Shown: piece after piece, positions 1-6,357 of the stretch
Position numbering within the stretch: the stretch's first letter is position 1
Layout: each line of letters begins with the position of its first letter
NCBI GenBank assembly: GCA_910579645.1
Contig: CAJTVK010000123.1
Span: 1 to 12,678 of the forward strand
Source: an uncultured Lachnospiraceae bacterium
GTDB taxonomy: Bacteria; Bacillota; Clostridia; Lachnospirales; Lachnospiraceae
Length of the DNA stretch: 12,678 bases
Direction: 5' to 3'
Position numbers and translations under genes: made by a program
The notes under the pieces: generated by a model
What the model saw: the letters and a program-made list of their open reading frames with translations, nothing else
What the model was told of the DNA's origin: nothing
The model's database searches: none

Positions 1-97
1 CGGCTGTCTTGCCGCAGGGCATCGGCTGTCCGTCGGCTGTCCATAGGCTCACGGATCCGGCAGCTGCGCAGGCAGATAAGCCATCGTTGATTTCCGT
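1..97 (+). repeat. Dispersed intergenic repeat, left copy (truncated by window edge)
   Basis: This stretch aligns base for base with the reverse complement of 12482-12567. Apart from one 11-bp insertion, 75 of 86 positions agree. The insertion is a tandem duplication of an 11-bp unit (22-32 and 33-43), so CGGCTGTC occurs three times, at 1, 23 and 34. The most conserved blocks are the first 15 bases, GGCAGCTGCGCAGGCAG around 59-75, and TTGATTTCCGT at 87-97. There is no open reading frame. The element lies upstream of the promoter of the first operon and probably continues beyond the left edge. I do not recognise a named family. Confidence 0.8.
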
Positions 98-128
98 AAA
101 TAAAAAGAGATGCAAAATTCAAAAAGTA

Positions 129-137
129 TGGTATACT
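129..137 (+). promoter_or_regulatory. Extended -10 promoter of the MBL/MutS-like/RNase HI operon
   Basis: TGGTATACT is an extended -10 element (TGn at 129-131, TATACT at 132-137). There is no good -35 at 16-18 bp; the closest, ATGCAA at 110-115, is weak, which fits an extended -10 promoter. Transcription would start near 144, leaving a leader of about 80 nt before the ATG at 224. Its position inside the longest possible reading frame argues for the later start codon. Confidence 0.55.
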
Positions 138-223
138 ATAAGGCGGAATTTTGTTTCAGAACCAGTAGGCAGAAAGCAATTTTAAGACACGTTTTGGTAC
201 ATCATTGCATGGAGGCAGCCTGT

Positions 224-949
224 ATGAAAGTAACTTATATTTACCATAGCGGATTTTCCGTAGAACTGGGACAGTGTGTCCTGCTGTTTGATTACTATAA
301 GGGAGAACTGCCGGAGTGGGAGAAGGGGAAGCCCGTTTATGTATTTGTTTCCCATAAACATCAGGATCATTTCAGCCGGAAGATATTTGATTTGGCTCAA
401 AAGTATGAAAACGTGCATTTCTATCTTGGAAGCGACATAAAGCTGAATGAAAAATATCTGGAAAGGAACGGCATACCGGCCGCCATGAAGGAAAAGATGA
501 CAAGGGTGGCGAAAAACGGGGTGCTGGAGGAAAACGGCCTATGGATAAAGTCTCTGCGTTCCACCGATGAAGGCGTGGCTTTTCTTGTGCGTGCGGAGGG
601 AAAGCTGATTTACCATGCAGGGGATCTGAACTGGTGGCATTGGGAGGGAGAGCCTTCGCCCTTTAATGAAAATATGGAGCGGGACTATAAAAAGGAGATT
701 GATTCTGTCAGCGGATATGCGGTGGACATTGCATTTGTTCCGTTGGATCCCAGACTGGAGGGTGCTTTTGGCCGGGGGATGGATTATTTTCTGCAGAAAG
801 TGGAAGCAAAATATGTATTCCCTATGCATATGTGGGAAGAATACGGAATCATAAGGCGGTATAAGGAAACGGAGGCCGGAAAGAAATATCAGGAGCGGAT
901 TGCGGATATTTCTCAGGCCGGACAGGAGTTTGAATTATGGAATATATAA
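224..949 (+). CDS. Metallo-beta-lactamase-fold hydrolase (UlaG-like/COG2220 type)
   Basis: This is a 241-residue cytoplasmic metallohydrolase. The metal-binding motif H44-K-H46-Q-D48-H49 is complete. H131 and D134 in HAGDLN and H202 in FPMHMW give the remaining expected ligands of a two-metal MBL site. There is no signal peptide. The overall form resembles the compact UlaG/RomA-like branch that includes lactonases and phosphodiesterases, but the substrate cannot be read from the sequence. I chose the ATG at 224 because GGAGG lies 8 nt upstream; the frame stays open back to an ATG at 110, but the promoter -10 lies inside that extension. The gene overlaps the MutS-like gene by 13 bases, implying translational coupling. 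Fold assignment is secure; function is open. Confidence 0.85.
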   Translation: MKVTYIYHSGFSVELGQCVLLFDYYKGELPEWEKGKPVYVFVSHKHQDHFSRKIFDLAQKYENVHFYLGSDIKLNEKYLERNGIPAAMKEKMTRVAKNGVLEENGLWIKSLRSTDEGVAFLVRAEGKLIYHAGDLNWWHWEGEPSPFNENMERDYKKEIDSVSGYAVDIAFVPLDPRLEGAFGRGMDYFLQKVEAKYVFPMHMWEEYGIIRRYKETEAGKKYQERIADISQAGQEFELWNI

Positions 950-2637
950 TGCTGGTATTGGTGATTTTCGGTATCATTGTACTGATTATGCTGAAAGGGT
1001 TGTATGACGAACGCAGGAAAAAAGCCGATTTTGTGAAGTGGCTCCGGGGAAATTACGGAGTATTGCGGGAGCGGGAAGAATACAGGCCGGAGGAAATGGA
1101 GAAGATTTCCCGTTACTATCAGGAACATGCGGACGGTTTTCATATTGACGACATTACTTGGAATGATTTGGGCATGGATAAGGTGTTCCAGCAGATGAAC
1201 TTTACATATTCCGCCGCAGGGGAGGAATATCTGTATTATCTGCTGCGCACGCCCATGCAGGATACGGGGCATGCGGAAGAGATGGAGCGGCAGATACGGT
1301 ATTTTGCAGAAAACAGCGAAAACCGGATAAAATATCAGGTACATTTTGCGCAGATCGGGAAAACAGGAAAATATTCCATATATGATTATCTCCATTATTT
1401 GGACTTGCTGGGCGAAAGAAGCAGCATCAGCCATATTCTTGGGGATGCCGCCATCGGGCTGGCTTTGCTGCTGATGTTGGAATCGGTGCAGGTGGGGATA
1501 TTGGCACTGGTGGCTGTCATATGCCACAATATGGTTTCCTATTTTAAAACGAAAAACGAAATTGACCCTTATATTACCAGCTTCGCGTATATCTTCCGCC
1601 TGCTGGAAAATGCGGAAGAACTGGAAAAAATGCCGGTACCTGTATTTGAGAAAGAACTGGAGGAACTGACCGAATGCCGCAGGCGGATGGGAAAATTTAA
1701 GGCAGGGTCTTCCATATTGATGTCCTCGTCCCGTATGAATGCTTCAGGCAATCCGATTGAAATGCTGTTGGATTATGTACGGATGGTCTTTCATGTGGAT
1801 TTGATAAAATTCAACAGTATGTTGGCAGAAGTGAGGAAAAACAGTGAAGGCATAGACCGGATGATTACATTGATAGGCTATATGGAGACGGTAATTGCCA
1901 TAGGCTGTTACCGGGCTTCCAAAGATGCCTGGTGCCTGCCCCAGTTTCATGCGGGCAGGAAACTTAAGATAGAGAACGGCTATCATCCCCTGATAGGGAA
2001 TCCGGTCAAGAACAATATTATGACGGAACAGGGAGTGCTGCTGACCGGCTCCAATGCTTCCGGAAAATCCACGTTCCTGAAAACAGTGGCCATCAATGCG
2101 ATTCTGTCACAGACCATTCATACATGCCTTGCGGACAGCTACAGCGGCGGGCTGTATCGGATTATGTCTTCCATGGCGCTGAAAGACGACCTTATCGGCG
2201 GGGACAGTTATTATATTGTGGAGATTAAATCTCTGAAACGGATACTGAATCATTCGGAGGACGACGGAAACCCGGTGCTCTGCTTTGTGGACGAGGTGCT
2301 GCGGGGAACCAATACGGTAGAGCGGATTGCCGCTTCCACGCAGATTCTGAAAAGCTTGGCCGGGAGGAAGGTGCTCTGTTTCGCGGCAACCCATGATATT
2401 GAACTGACGCATCTGCTGGAGAATTATTATAATAATTATCATTTTGAAGAGGAAATCAAAGAAGATGATGTAGTTTTCAACTATCAGCTGCGGAAGGGAA
2501 GAGCGACCACGCGGAATGCCATTAAGCTGCTTAGCGTGATGGGTTATGAGGAAAGCATCATCAAAGAGGCGGAAGCGCAGGCGGAGCATTTTTTGAAGAC
2601 AGGACTTTGGGCAGAAGAAAAGGGCAGGAGGATTTAG
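937..2637 (+). CDS. Membrane-anchored MutS-like ATPase (MutS domain V, no mismatch-recognition domain)
   Basis: This 566-residue protein carries the MutS C-terminal ATPase: G371-SNASGKST Walker A, VLCFVDEVL at 447-455 with D452/E453 as Walker B, the signature RGTNT just after it, GGDSYYIVEIK at 421-431, and THDIEL at 485-490 as the switch histidine region. GYHPLIG near 348 is the usual MutS lead-in. The N-terminal mismatch-binding domain with its Phe-x-Glu motif is absent. Instead there is a hydrophobic helix at about 5-20 and a hydrophobic hairpin at about 168-196, so the protein is probably membrane-bound. Residues 210-320 resemble the MutS lever/clamp helices. The start at 937 has AGGAG 8 nt upstream and overlaps the MBL gene; M5 (949) is an alternative. 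RNase HI follows after 4 nt. It is not the housekeeping MutS, and its role is unknown. Confidence 0.85.
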   Translation: MEYIMLVLVIFGIIVLIMLKGLYDERRKKADFVKWLRGNYGVLREREEYRPEEMEKISRYYQEHADGFHIDDITWNDLGMDKVFQQMNFTYSAAGEEYLYYLLRTPMQDTGHAEEMERQIRYFAENSENRIKYQVHFAQIGKTGKYSIYDYLHYLDLLGERSSISHILGDAAIGLALLLMLESVQVGILALVAVICHNMVSYFKTKNEIDPYITSFAYIFRLLENAEELEKMPVPVFEKELEELTECRRRMGKFKAGSSILMSSSRMNASGNPIEMLLDYVRMVFHVDLIKFNSMLAEVRKNSEGIDRMITLIGYMETVIAIGCYRASKDAWCLPQFHAGRKLKIENGYHPLIGNPVKNNIMTEQGVLLTGSNASGKSTFLKTVAINAILSQTIHTCLADSYSGGLYRIMSSMALKDDLIGGDSYYIVEIKSLKRILNHSEDDGNPVLCFVDEVLRGTNTVERIAASTQILKSLAGRKVLCFAATHDIELTHLLENYYNNYHFEEEIKEDDVVFNYQLRKGRATTRNAIKLLSVMGYEESIIKEAEAQAEHFLKTGLWAEEKGRRI

Positions 2638-2641
2638 GGAA

Positions 2642-3124
2642 ATGAAAGTAACAATATATACGGACGGTGCGGCACGCGGGAACCCGGAGGGGCCGGGCGG
2701 ATATGGTACGGTGCTGCATTATACGGATACAAAGGGCACATTGCATGAGCGGGAATATGCGGCAGGCTATAAAAAGACTACGAATAACCGTATGGAACTG
2801 ATGGCTGTCATCGTAGGCCTGGAGGCTCTGACAAGACCCTGTGAGGTAGAGGTCATATCCGACTCCAAATATGTGACCGATGCATTTAATCAGCATTGGG
2901 TGGATAGCTGGCTGAAAAAAAACTGGAAGACCAGCGGCAATAAGCCGGTGAAAAATATGGACCTTTGGAAACGCCTGCTAAAGGCCAAGGAGCCGCATCA
3001 GGTACGTTTCACATGGGTTAAGGGGCATGACGGACATCCGCAGAACGAACGGTGCGACTTTCTGGCAACCAGTGCGGCAGACGGCGGCAATCTGTTAGAT
3101 GATACCGTAGAAGGAGAGCCGTAG
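2642..3124 (+). CDS. rnhA: Ribonuclease HI
   Basis: This 160-residue protein is a complete RNase HI, which cleaves the RNA strand of RNA/DNA hybrids such as R-loops and replication primers in the cytoplasm. The catalytic carboxylates are visible: D8 in IYTDGA, E52 in NNRMELMA, D74 in VISDSKYV and D139 in NERCDF, with the accessory histidine H129 in WVKGHDGHP. The basic segment W88-DSWLKKNWKTSGNK corresponds to the substrate-binding handle region of the E. coli enzyme. Length matches the family (about 150-160). The start lies 4 nt after the MutS-like stop, with an AGGAGG-type site overlapping the end of that gene, so it is the third gene of the operon. The last 15 or so residues are acidic and probably disordered. 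Confidence 0.95.
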   Translation: MKVTIYTDGAARGNPEGPGGYGTVLHYTDTKGTLHEREYAAGYKKTTNNRMELMAVIVGLEALTRPCEVEVISDSKYVTDAFNQHWVDSWLKKNWKTSGNKPVKNMDLWKRLLKAKEPHQVRFTWVKGHDGHPQNERCDFLATSAADGGNLLDDTVEGEP

Positions 3125-3161
3125 GAGAGAGGAAGCCGGCGATTCTTTCTCTGATAAGGAG

Positions 3162-3233
3162 GTACTGGGAGAGGGGAGGATTGCGGAAATGGGAACGCAT
3201 GAGGAACTGAATAAAGCGCCAAATATACCTTAA
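3162..3233 (+). pseudogene. Remnant: C-terminal end of an ABC exporter ATP-binding subunit
   Basis: In one frame the DNA reads VLGEGRIAEMGTHEEL at 3162-3209 and reaches a stop at 3231. This is the hallmark tail of ABC-type exporter NBDs, which follows the H-loop (compare the family pattern vLdeGrivE.GtHeeLl). No start codon, Walker A, signature or Walker B sequence lies upstream: rnhA ends only 37 bases before. The piece is therefore a scrap left by deletion or recombination rather than a gene. It marks the left edge of the AT-richer accessory stretch. The match is short, so chance resemblance is possible but unlikely. Confidence 0.55.
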
Positions 3234-3276
3234 AGGCGGAATTATAAAGGGCATTGAATTTTAGTGAGGAGGTGAG

Positions 3277-3348
3277 ATGATGGATTTTCCTAAAACATTT
3301 GAAAAATACCCGAACGCTTTGACAAGTATAGACCAAGATATTGTTTGA
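3277..3348 (+). CDS. Very short ORF (23 aa), possible truncated gene start
   Basis: A strong ribosome binding site (GAGGAGGTGAG, 3267-3276) sits directly before two ATG codons at 3277 and 3280. The frame runs MMDFPKTFEKYPNAL... and stops at 3346. I do not recognise the peptide. It could be the surviving 5' end of a gene destroyed by the same event that left the ABC remnant upstream, a genuine small protein, or chance. The spacing from GAGGAGG to ATG is good, which is the only evidence for translation. Confidence 0.3.
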   Translation: MMDFPKTFEKYPNALTSIDQDIV

Positions 3349-3368
3349 GAATATGAAATATAAAATGA

Positions 3369-3397
3369 TTGGAAAAACAGCATTTTCCTGATATAAT
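3369..3397 (+). promoter_or_regulatory. Sigma-A-type promoter of the DinB-like gene
   Basis: TTGGAA (3369-3374) and a perfect TATAAT (3392-3397) are separated by 17 bp. Transcription would start near 3404, giving a leader of about 68 nt to the ATG at 3472. A second TATAAT occurs at 3429-3434 but has no -35 at suitable distance. Confidence 0.6.
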
Positions 3398-3471
3398 GAA
3401 TGAGCATGCAGATGTCGCGGATAACGTGTATAATGCAATAAAACGCTGATACAGGAAAGGGATTTCATTTT

Positions 3472-4185
3472 ATGAAAAAAGAAGAATTATATATACCAGT
3501 CAGAGAAAAGTATGATGAATTAAAAAACGCTTTAAGGGGAACAGACATTGGAAAGATAAGAGAATTGACATTGGAAGTCCATGCTATGGTACACCCTGCT
3601 GAAATATCCGGGAGAACTGAAAAGACGATTGCGGATTATGTTCTGGAATATATGTTGATGGGAAACCAAAACGAGATAGTGCCAAGAGAGGATTATGATG
3701 TAGACCTGCATTATGCGGGAACAAGAAGAGTTCCTATGTGCTGGCAGTTCTGGCATACATACCGCATTGAGGATTTGGTAAGCAATATTTTGATGGTAAA
3801 CCAGAATCAGATTTTTAATAAAGAATGGCAGAAAAAAATCGGTGCTTCCATTACAGACACTGGAAATGCATTGGAATTTGATGAAGCAGTGGCGTTTGGA
3901 AAAGAGTTGAATGTCCTTGCTCTTCGTGATTATATGATTACAGTAGGAAAAAATACGCGCCACATATTAGAAAATTTAACATTGGATCAGATACAGTCTA
4001 TGGTGCCGGAAGAATGGGTAATGAGAATATTGGAAGAAGGTGGTGTGACTACCGATTTTCGCTCTGTATGGCTGCTGGTATTTTGGGGAAGACTGACGAG
4101 GGGCGGTATGATTTTAACTCCGATGACAGATCATCATATGATGCACTTACCTCCCTGCCTGAATAACCTCCCGATTTTGGATTAA
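3472..4185 (+). CDS. DinB-like four-helix metal-binding protein
   Basis: This 237-residue protein looks like a member of the DinB/YfiT-like putative metalloenzyme superfamily (DinB family, not DNA polymerase IV). Histidines fall where the family's metal triad is expected: H37 or H41 in the first helix region (EVHAMVHP), H95 in QFWHTYRIEDL, and H221/H222/H225 in TDHHMMHL near the C-terminus. The final phrase, FWGR...GGMILTPMTDHHMMHL, resembles the usual DinB ending. AGGAAAGG 12 nt upstream serves as ribosome binding site, and a good promoter lies at 3369-3397, so the gene is probably monocistronic. Some family members transfer thiols such as bacillithiol, but no substrate can be named here. 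Base composition is AT-richer than in the flanking operons. Confidence 0.65.
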   Translation: MKKEELYIPVREKYDELKNALRGTDIGKIRELTLEVHAMVHPAEISGRTEKTIADYVLEYMLMGNQNEIVPREDYDVDLHYAGTRRVPMCWQFWHTYRIEDLVSNILMVNQNQIFNKEWQKKIGASITDTGNALEFDEAVAFGKELNVLALRDYMITVGKNTRHILENLTLDQIQSMVPEEWVMRILEEGGVTTDFRSVWLLVFWGRLTRGGMILTPMTDHHMMHLPPCLNNLPILD

Positions 4186-4526
4186 TTAATAAACAGATTC
4201 CTCAAAAATGTGTAAGATTTGGCATAGATAAGCTTATTTGCTGCGAACATAGTGTTTTCAAATGAAGAAGCATGATTGTTATATGCAATGAACACAAGTA
4301 TTGTGTACCAATGCCAAAACCTAAGAAAAAGCATGAAAAATGCGTGCAAGGTTCGTAACGCCCTATGGGAAGATATAATGCGATGGGAACAATAAGGGAA
4401 AATTTACCTGCGATAAACGTAGCGTTTTCAAGGGTCGGCGGGTATTTTAATAACAAAATATAACAGCTGATAATTCCCTTAAAAATCATCAAATCACAAT
4501 CGGGATTTGGCGGAGGAAATAATATA
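4186..4526 (+). other. Gene-poor stretch with a possibly decayed reading frame
   Basis: These 341 bases hold no intact gene that I can support. One + strand frame reads fairly protein-like text across three short segments: from 4167 to a TGA at 4263, from 4266 to a TAA at 4356 (includes ICNEHKYCVPMPKPKKK), and from 4359 to a TAA at 4461 (includes MGTIRENLPAINVAFSRVGG). All three share one frame, interrupted only by the two stops, which would fit a degraded gene. No family is recognised and no ribosome binding site precedes any segment. A minus-strand frame of 133 codons also crosses the area but runs into the DUF3784 gene. GGAGGAAA at 4512-4519 is the ribosome binding site of that gene. Confidence 0.3.
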
Positions 4527-4859
4527 ATGAAATTAGCAGACGTATCGAGTGGGGCTGATTGGATCATATGGGTTGTATTCGTAATTTTTTTGGTGATTTC
4601 CATAATGTTGCTTTCTGGTCATGGAAGCTGGTTTATTTCCGGGTATAATACCGCATCAAAAGAAGAAAAAGCAAAATACGATGAAAAGAAATTATGTAGA
4701 ACGACAGGGTTTGGAATGGTGGTTATAACAGTTCTTATTCTTGTCATGGGCTTGTTTGAGAACGTATTGCCAGCTGGTTTTGCATATATTTCACTTGGCA
4801 TTATAGTTGTTGATTGTCTGGCGATAATCATTGTTAACCATACAATTTGTAAGAAATAA
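4527..4859 (+). CDS. DUF3784 family integral membrane protein
   Basis: This 110-residue protein has three predicted membrane helices at about 11-30, 62-78 and 84-104. Between the first two is the family's characteristic cytoplasmic loop, ISGYNTASKEEKAKYDEKK at 37-55, a phrase I associate with DUF3784 proteins of Firmicutes. There is no signal peptide beyond helix 1 and no catalytic motif. Function is unknown for the family. GGAGGAAA lies 7 nt upstream of the ATG. I find no clear promoter or terminator next to it. It sits in the AT-richer accessory stretch beside other small genes. Confidence 0.75.
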   Translation: MKLADVSSGADWIIWVVFVIFLVISIMLLSGHGSWFISGYNTASKEEKAKYDEKKLCRTTGFGMVVITVLILVMGLFENVLPAGFAYISLGIIVVDCLAIIIVNHTICKK

Positions 4860-4957
4860 TAAATTCCCATATATCTAAACAGACATTCCCGCAATCACAA
4901 TTAAAAAAGTCACACAGTGTCAGAGCATATAGAAAAATCGGAAATCGAATACCGTAC

Positions 4958-4987
4958 TTGACGAGCCTGTTTAAAAAGTGGTATGAT
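4958..4987 (+). promoter_or_regulatory. Sigma-A promoter of the 60-residue membrane protein
   Basis: TTGACG (4958-4963) and TATGAT (4982-4987) are 18 bp apart, and the -10 is extended by TGG at 4979-4981. Transcription would start near 4994, about 48 nt before the ATG at 5042. With the terminator at 5244-5276 this predicts a transcript of roughly 280 nt carrying one small gene. Confidence 0.65.
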
Positions 4988-5041
4988 AAAAGGCAGAAGG
5001 CGGAAAAAGTATTTCCGTATAAACGAGTGGAGGTCTTGGTC

Positions 5042-5224
5042 ATGGCGAATTTAATTTTGTTCATAAATTCATTTTTGTCTTATTTGTTGGTGTTTGTCCT
5101 GATTGCCGCATTGGTGGTCGTAGCCTGTATCCTTGGCGCAAAATGGAGAAAAAGTTCGGATCTGAAAAAATCCGGCGGCGTGGAACCGCCGATTATGCCG
5201 GATACAGTAAAAACAGGAAAATAG
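5042..5224 (+). CDS. Small single-pass membrane protein (60 aa)
   Basis: MANLILFINSFLSYLLVF begins a hydrophobic segment covering about residues 3-33. A basic stretch follows (GAKWRKSSDLKK, 32-43), then a short soluble tail with PP near 49-50. The positive charges after the helix predict a cytoplasmic C-terminus. I chose the ATG at 5042 because GGAGG (5029-5033) is 8 nt upstream; the frame is open back to 4958, but that extension overlaps the promoter and its -10. The gene has its own promoter and a strong terminator, so it appears to be a free-standing small-protein gene. From memory, similar Lachnospiraceae proteins are sometimes mislabelled vanadium nitrogenase; nothing here supports that activity. 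Function unknown. Confidence 0.7.
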   Translation: MANLILFINSFLSYLLVFVLIAALVVVACILGAKWRKSSDLKKSGGVEPPIMPDTVKTGK

Positions 5225-5243
5225 AGGGGTAGGAGCGGATTGC

Positions 5244-5276
5244 AGGGTGTTCATGGAATATGGACACCCTTTTGTT
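5244..5276 (+). terminator. Rho-independent terminator after the 60-aa membrane protein gene
   Basis: GGGTGTTCAT (5245-5254) pairs with ATGGACACCC (5260-5269), a 10-bp stem with one G-U pair and the loop GGAAT. A flanking A-T pair (5244/5270) and the tract TTTTGTT follow. It lies 20 nt after the stop codon of the small membrane protein and separates it from the WYL regulator. Confidence 0.85.
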
Positions 5277-5291
5277 GCGGGGGCACCGCAA
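5275..5291. promoter_or_regulatory. Inverted repeat upstream of the WYL regulator (possible operator)
   Basis: TTGCGG (5275-5280) and CCGCAA (5286-5291) form a perfect 6-bp inverted repeat around GGGCA. It begins at the end of the terminator T tract and ends 26 nt before the WYL start codon. It could be an autoregulatory operator or simply a second hairpin of the terminator region. No clear promoter was found in this gap. Confidence 0.3.
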
Positions 5292-5317
5292 AGACCGGAA
5301 AGGCGAGGGGAGGAAAG

Positions 5318-6313
5318 ATGGCCAAATCGGCGAATCAGAAGCTGAAGCTGTTGTATATTCTTAAGATTCTGGAAGAAGAGTCGGACGAGCAGCATTGCAT
5401 TTCCACGCAGGATCTGATTGCCGCGCTGCAGAAATATGACATTTCCGCGGAAAGGAAGTCCATATATAATGACATGGAGCAGCTGATGCGGTTCGGGTAT
5501 GATATTGTTTATGTGAAGGCCAGAAACGGCGGCGGGTATTATCTTGCCGGGAGGCGGTTTGAACTGGCGGAACTGAAGCTTCTTGTGGATGCGGTGCAGT
5601 CTTCCCGCTATATCACGCTGAAAAAGTCAAGGGAACTGATTCGCAAGATTGAGCGGTTGGCAGGAAAATATGAGGCCGGCCAGCTGCAGCGGCAGGTATA
5701 TGTGGCAGGGCGGGTAAAAACGGAGAATGAGAGCATTTATTACAATGTGGATACGGTTCACAGAGCCATTCAGAAGAACTGTCAGATAGAGTTCGAATAT
5801 TTGGAATGGACCGTAAATAAAGAACTGAGGCCCAGGCGTTCCGGAGAAAAGTACCGGGTCAGCCCGTGGGCGCTGACCTGCAAGGACGAGAATTACTATT
5901 TGGTGGCGTATGACAGCCCGGCGGGGAAACTGAAGCATTACCGCGTGGACAAAATGGGAAAGATAAGGGTGGACTGCGGGGCGGCGAGAGAAGGCGGCGA
6001 CAGTTTCCGGCAGTTTGACATCGGGACTTATGCCAATAAAACTTTCGGCATGTTTGGCGGCGAGGAGGCAGTCGTCACCTTGGAAATGCCGGAACGGATG
6101 GTGGGCATTGCGCTGGACCGGTTCGGCAGGGAAATTGATATCCGCAGGAAAGCAGGAGAAGAGGAGCGGCTCCTTGTAAGGGCAGAGGTGGCCGTCAGCA
6201 GGCAGTTTTTCGGCTGGCTGGCCGGACTGGGGGCGGATGTGGCAATTGTCTCGCCGGCGGATGTGGCGGGGCAGTACAGGGATTATCTGAAAGAAATACT
6301 GAGAAGATATTAG
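5318..6313 (+). CDS. WYL-domain transcriptional regulator (HTH + WYL + WCX)
   Basis: This 331-residue protein is a DNA-binding regulator of the WYL family, with ligand- or nucleic-acid-responsive control of transcription expected. Residues 5-75 form a winged helix (AERKSIYNDMEQL as recognition region, NGGGYYLAGRRF as wing). A WYL domain follows at about 140-215, with RVSPWALTCKDENYYLVAYD; the signature W-Y-L triplet reads Y193-Y-L here, and the basic R171-P-R-R and H207-Y-R-V-D contacts are kept. A WCX C-terminal domain spans about 245-331. The ATG at 5318 has GGGGAGGAAAG upstream; a longer frame from 5240 would begin inside the terminator hairpin and is rejected. The aminotransferase gene starts 44 bp downstream, probably in the same transcript, and is a possible target. 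The ligand is unknown. Confidence 0.85.
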   Translation: MAKSANQKLKLLYILKILEEESDEQHCISTQDLIAALQKYDISAERKSIYNDMEQLMRFGYDIVYVKARNGGGYYLAGRRFELAELKLLVDAVQSSRYITLKKSRELIRKIERLAGKYEAGQLQRQVYVAGRVKTENESIYYNVDTVHRAIQKNCQIEFEYLEWTVNKELRPRRSGEKYRVSPWALTCKDENYYLVAYDSPAGKLKHYRVDKMGKIRVDCGAAREGGDSFRQFDIGTYANKTFGMFGGEEAVVTLEMPERMVGIALDRFGREIDIRRKAGEEERLLVRAEVAVSRQFFGWLAGLGADVAIVSPADVAGQYRDYLKEILRRY

Positions 6314-6357
6314 AGTTATGATATAGGTGTCATGACAGGAAGGAGCAATGACATAAA

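Noticed and set aside
110..223. In-frame N-terminal extension of the MBL hydrolase from an ATG at 110
   Set aside because: It contains the predicted extended -10, lacks a ribosome binding site and shows no family similarity, while GGAGG precedes the ATG at 224.
913..1527. 204-codon minus-strand frame
   Set aside because: Antisense to the MutS-like gene with no motif or start signal.
3125..3160. Possible terminator after rnhA
   Set aside because: The purine/pyrimidine stem around GCCGGC needs several wobbles and a mismatch and has no T tract.
4202..4603. 133-codon minus-strand frame in the gene-poor stretch
   Set aside because: It runs into the well-supported DUF3784 gene, has no ribosome binding site that I can see and contains no recognised motif.
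4958..5041. Longer start for the 60-aa membrane protein
   Set aside because: The extension covers the promoter -10 and start region, and the GGAGG site fits the ATG at 5042.
5240..5317. Longer start for the WYL regulator
   Set aside because: The first codons lie in a terminator hairpin, and a clear ribosome binding site precedes the ATG at 5318.
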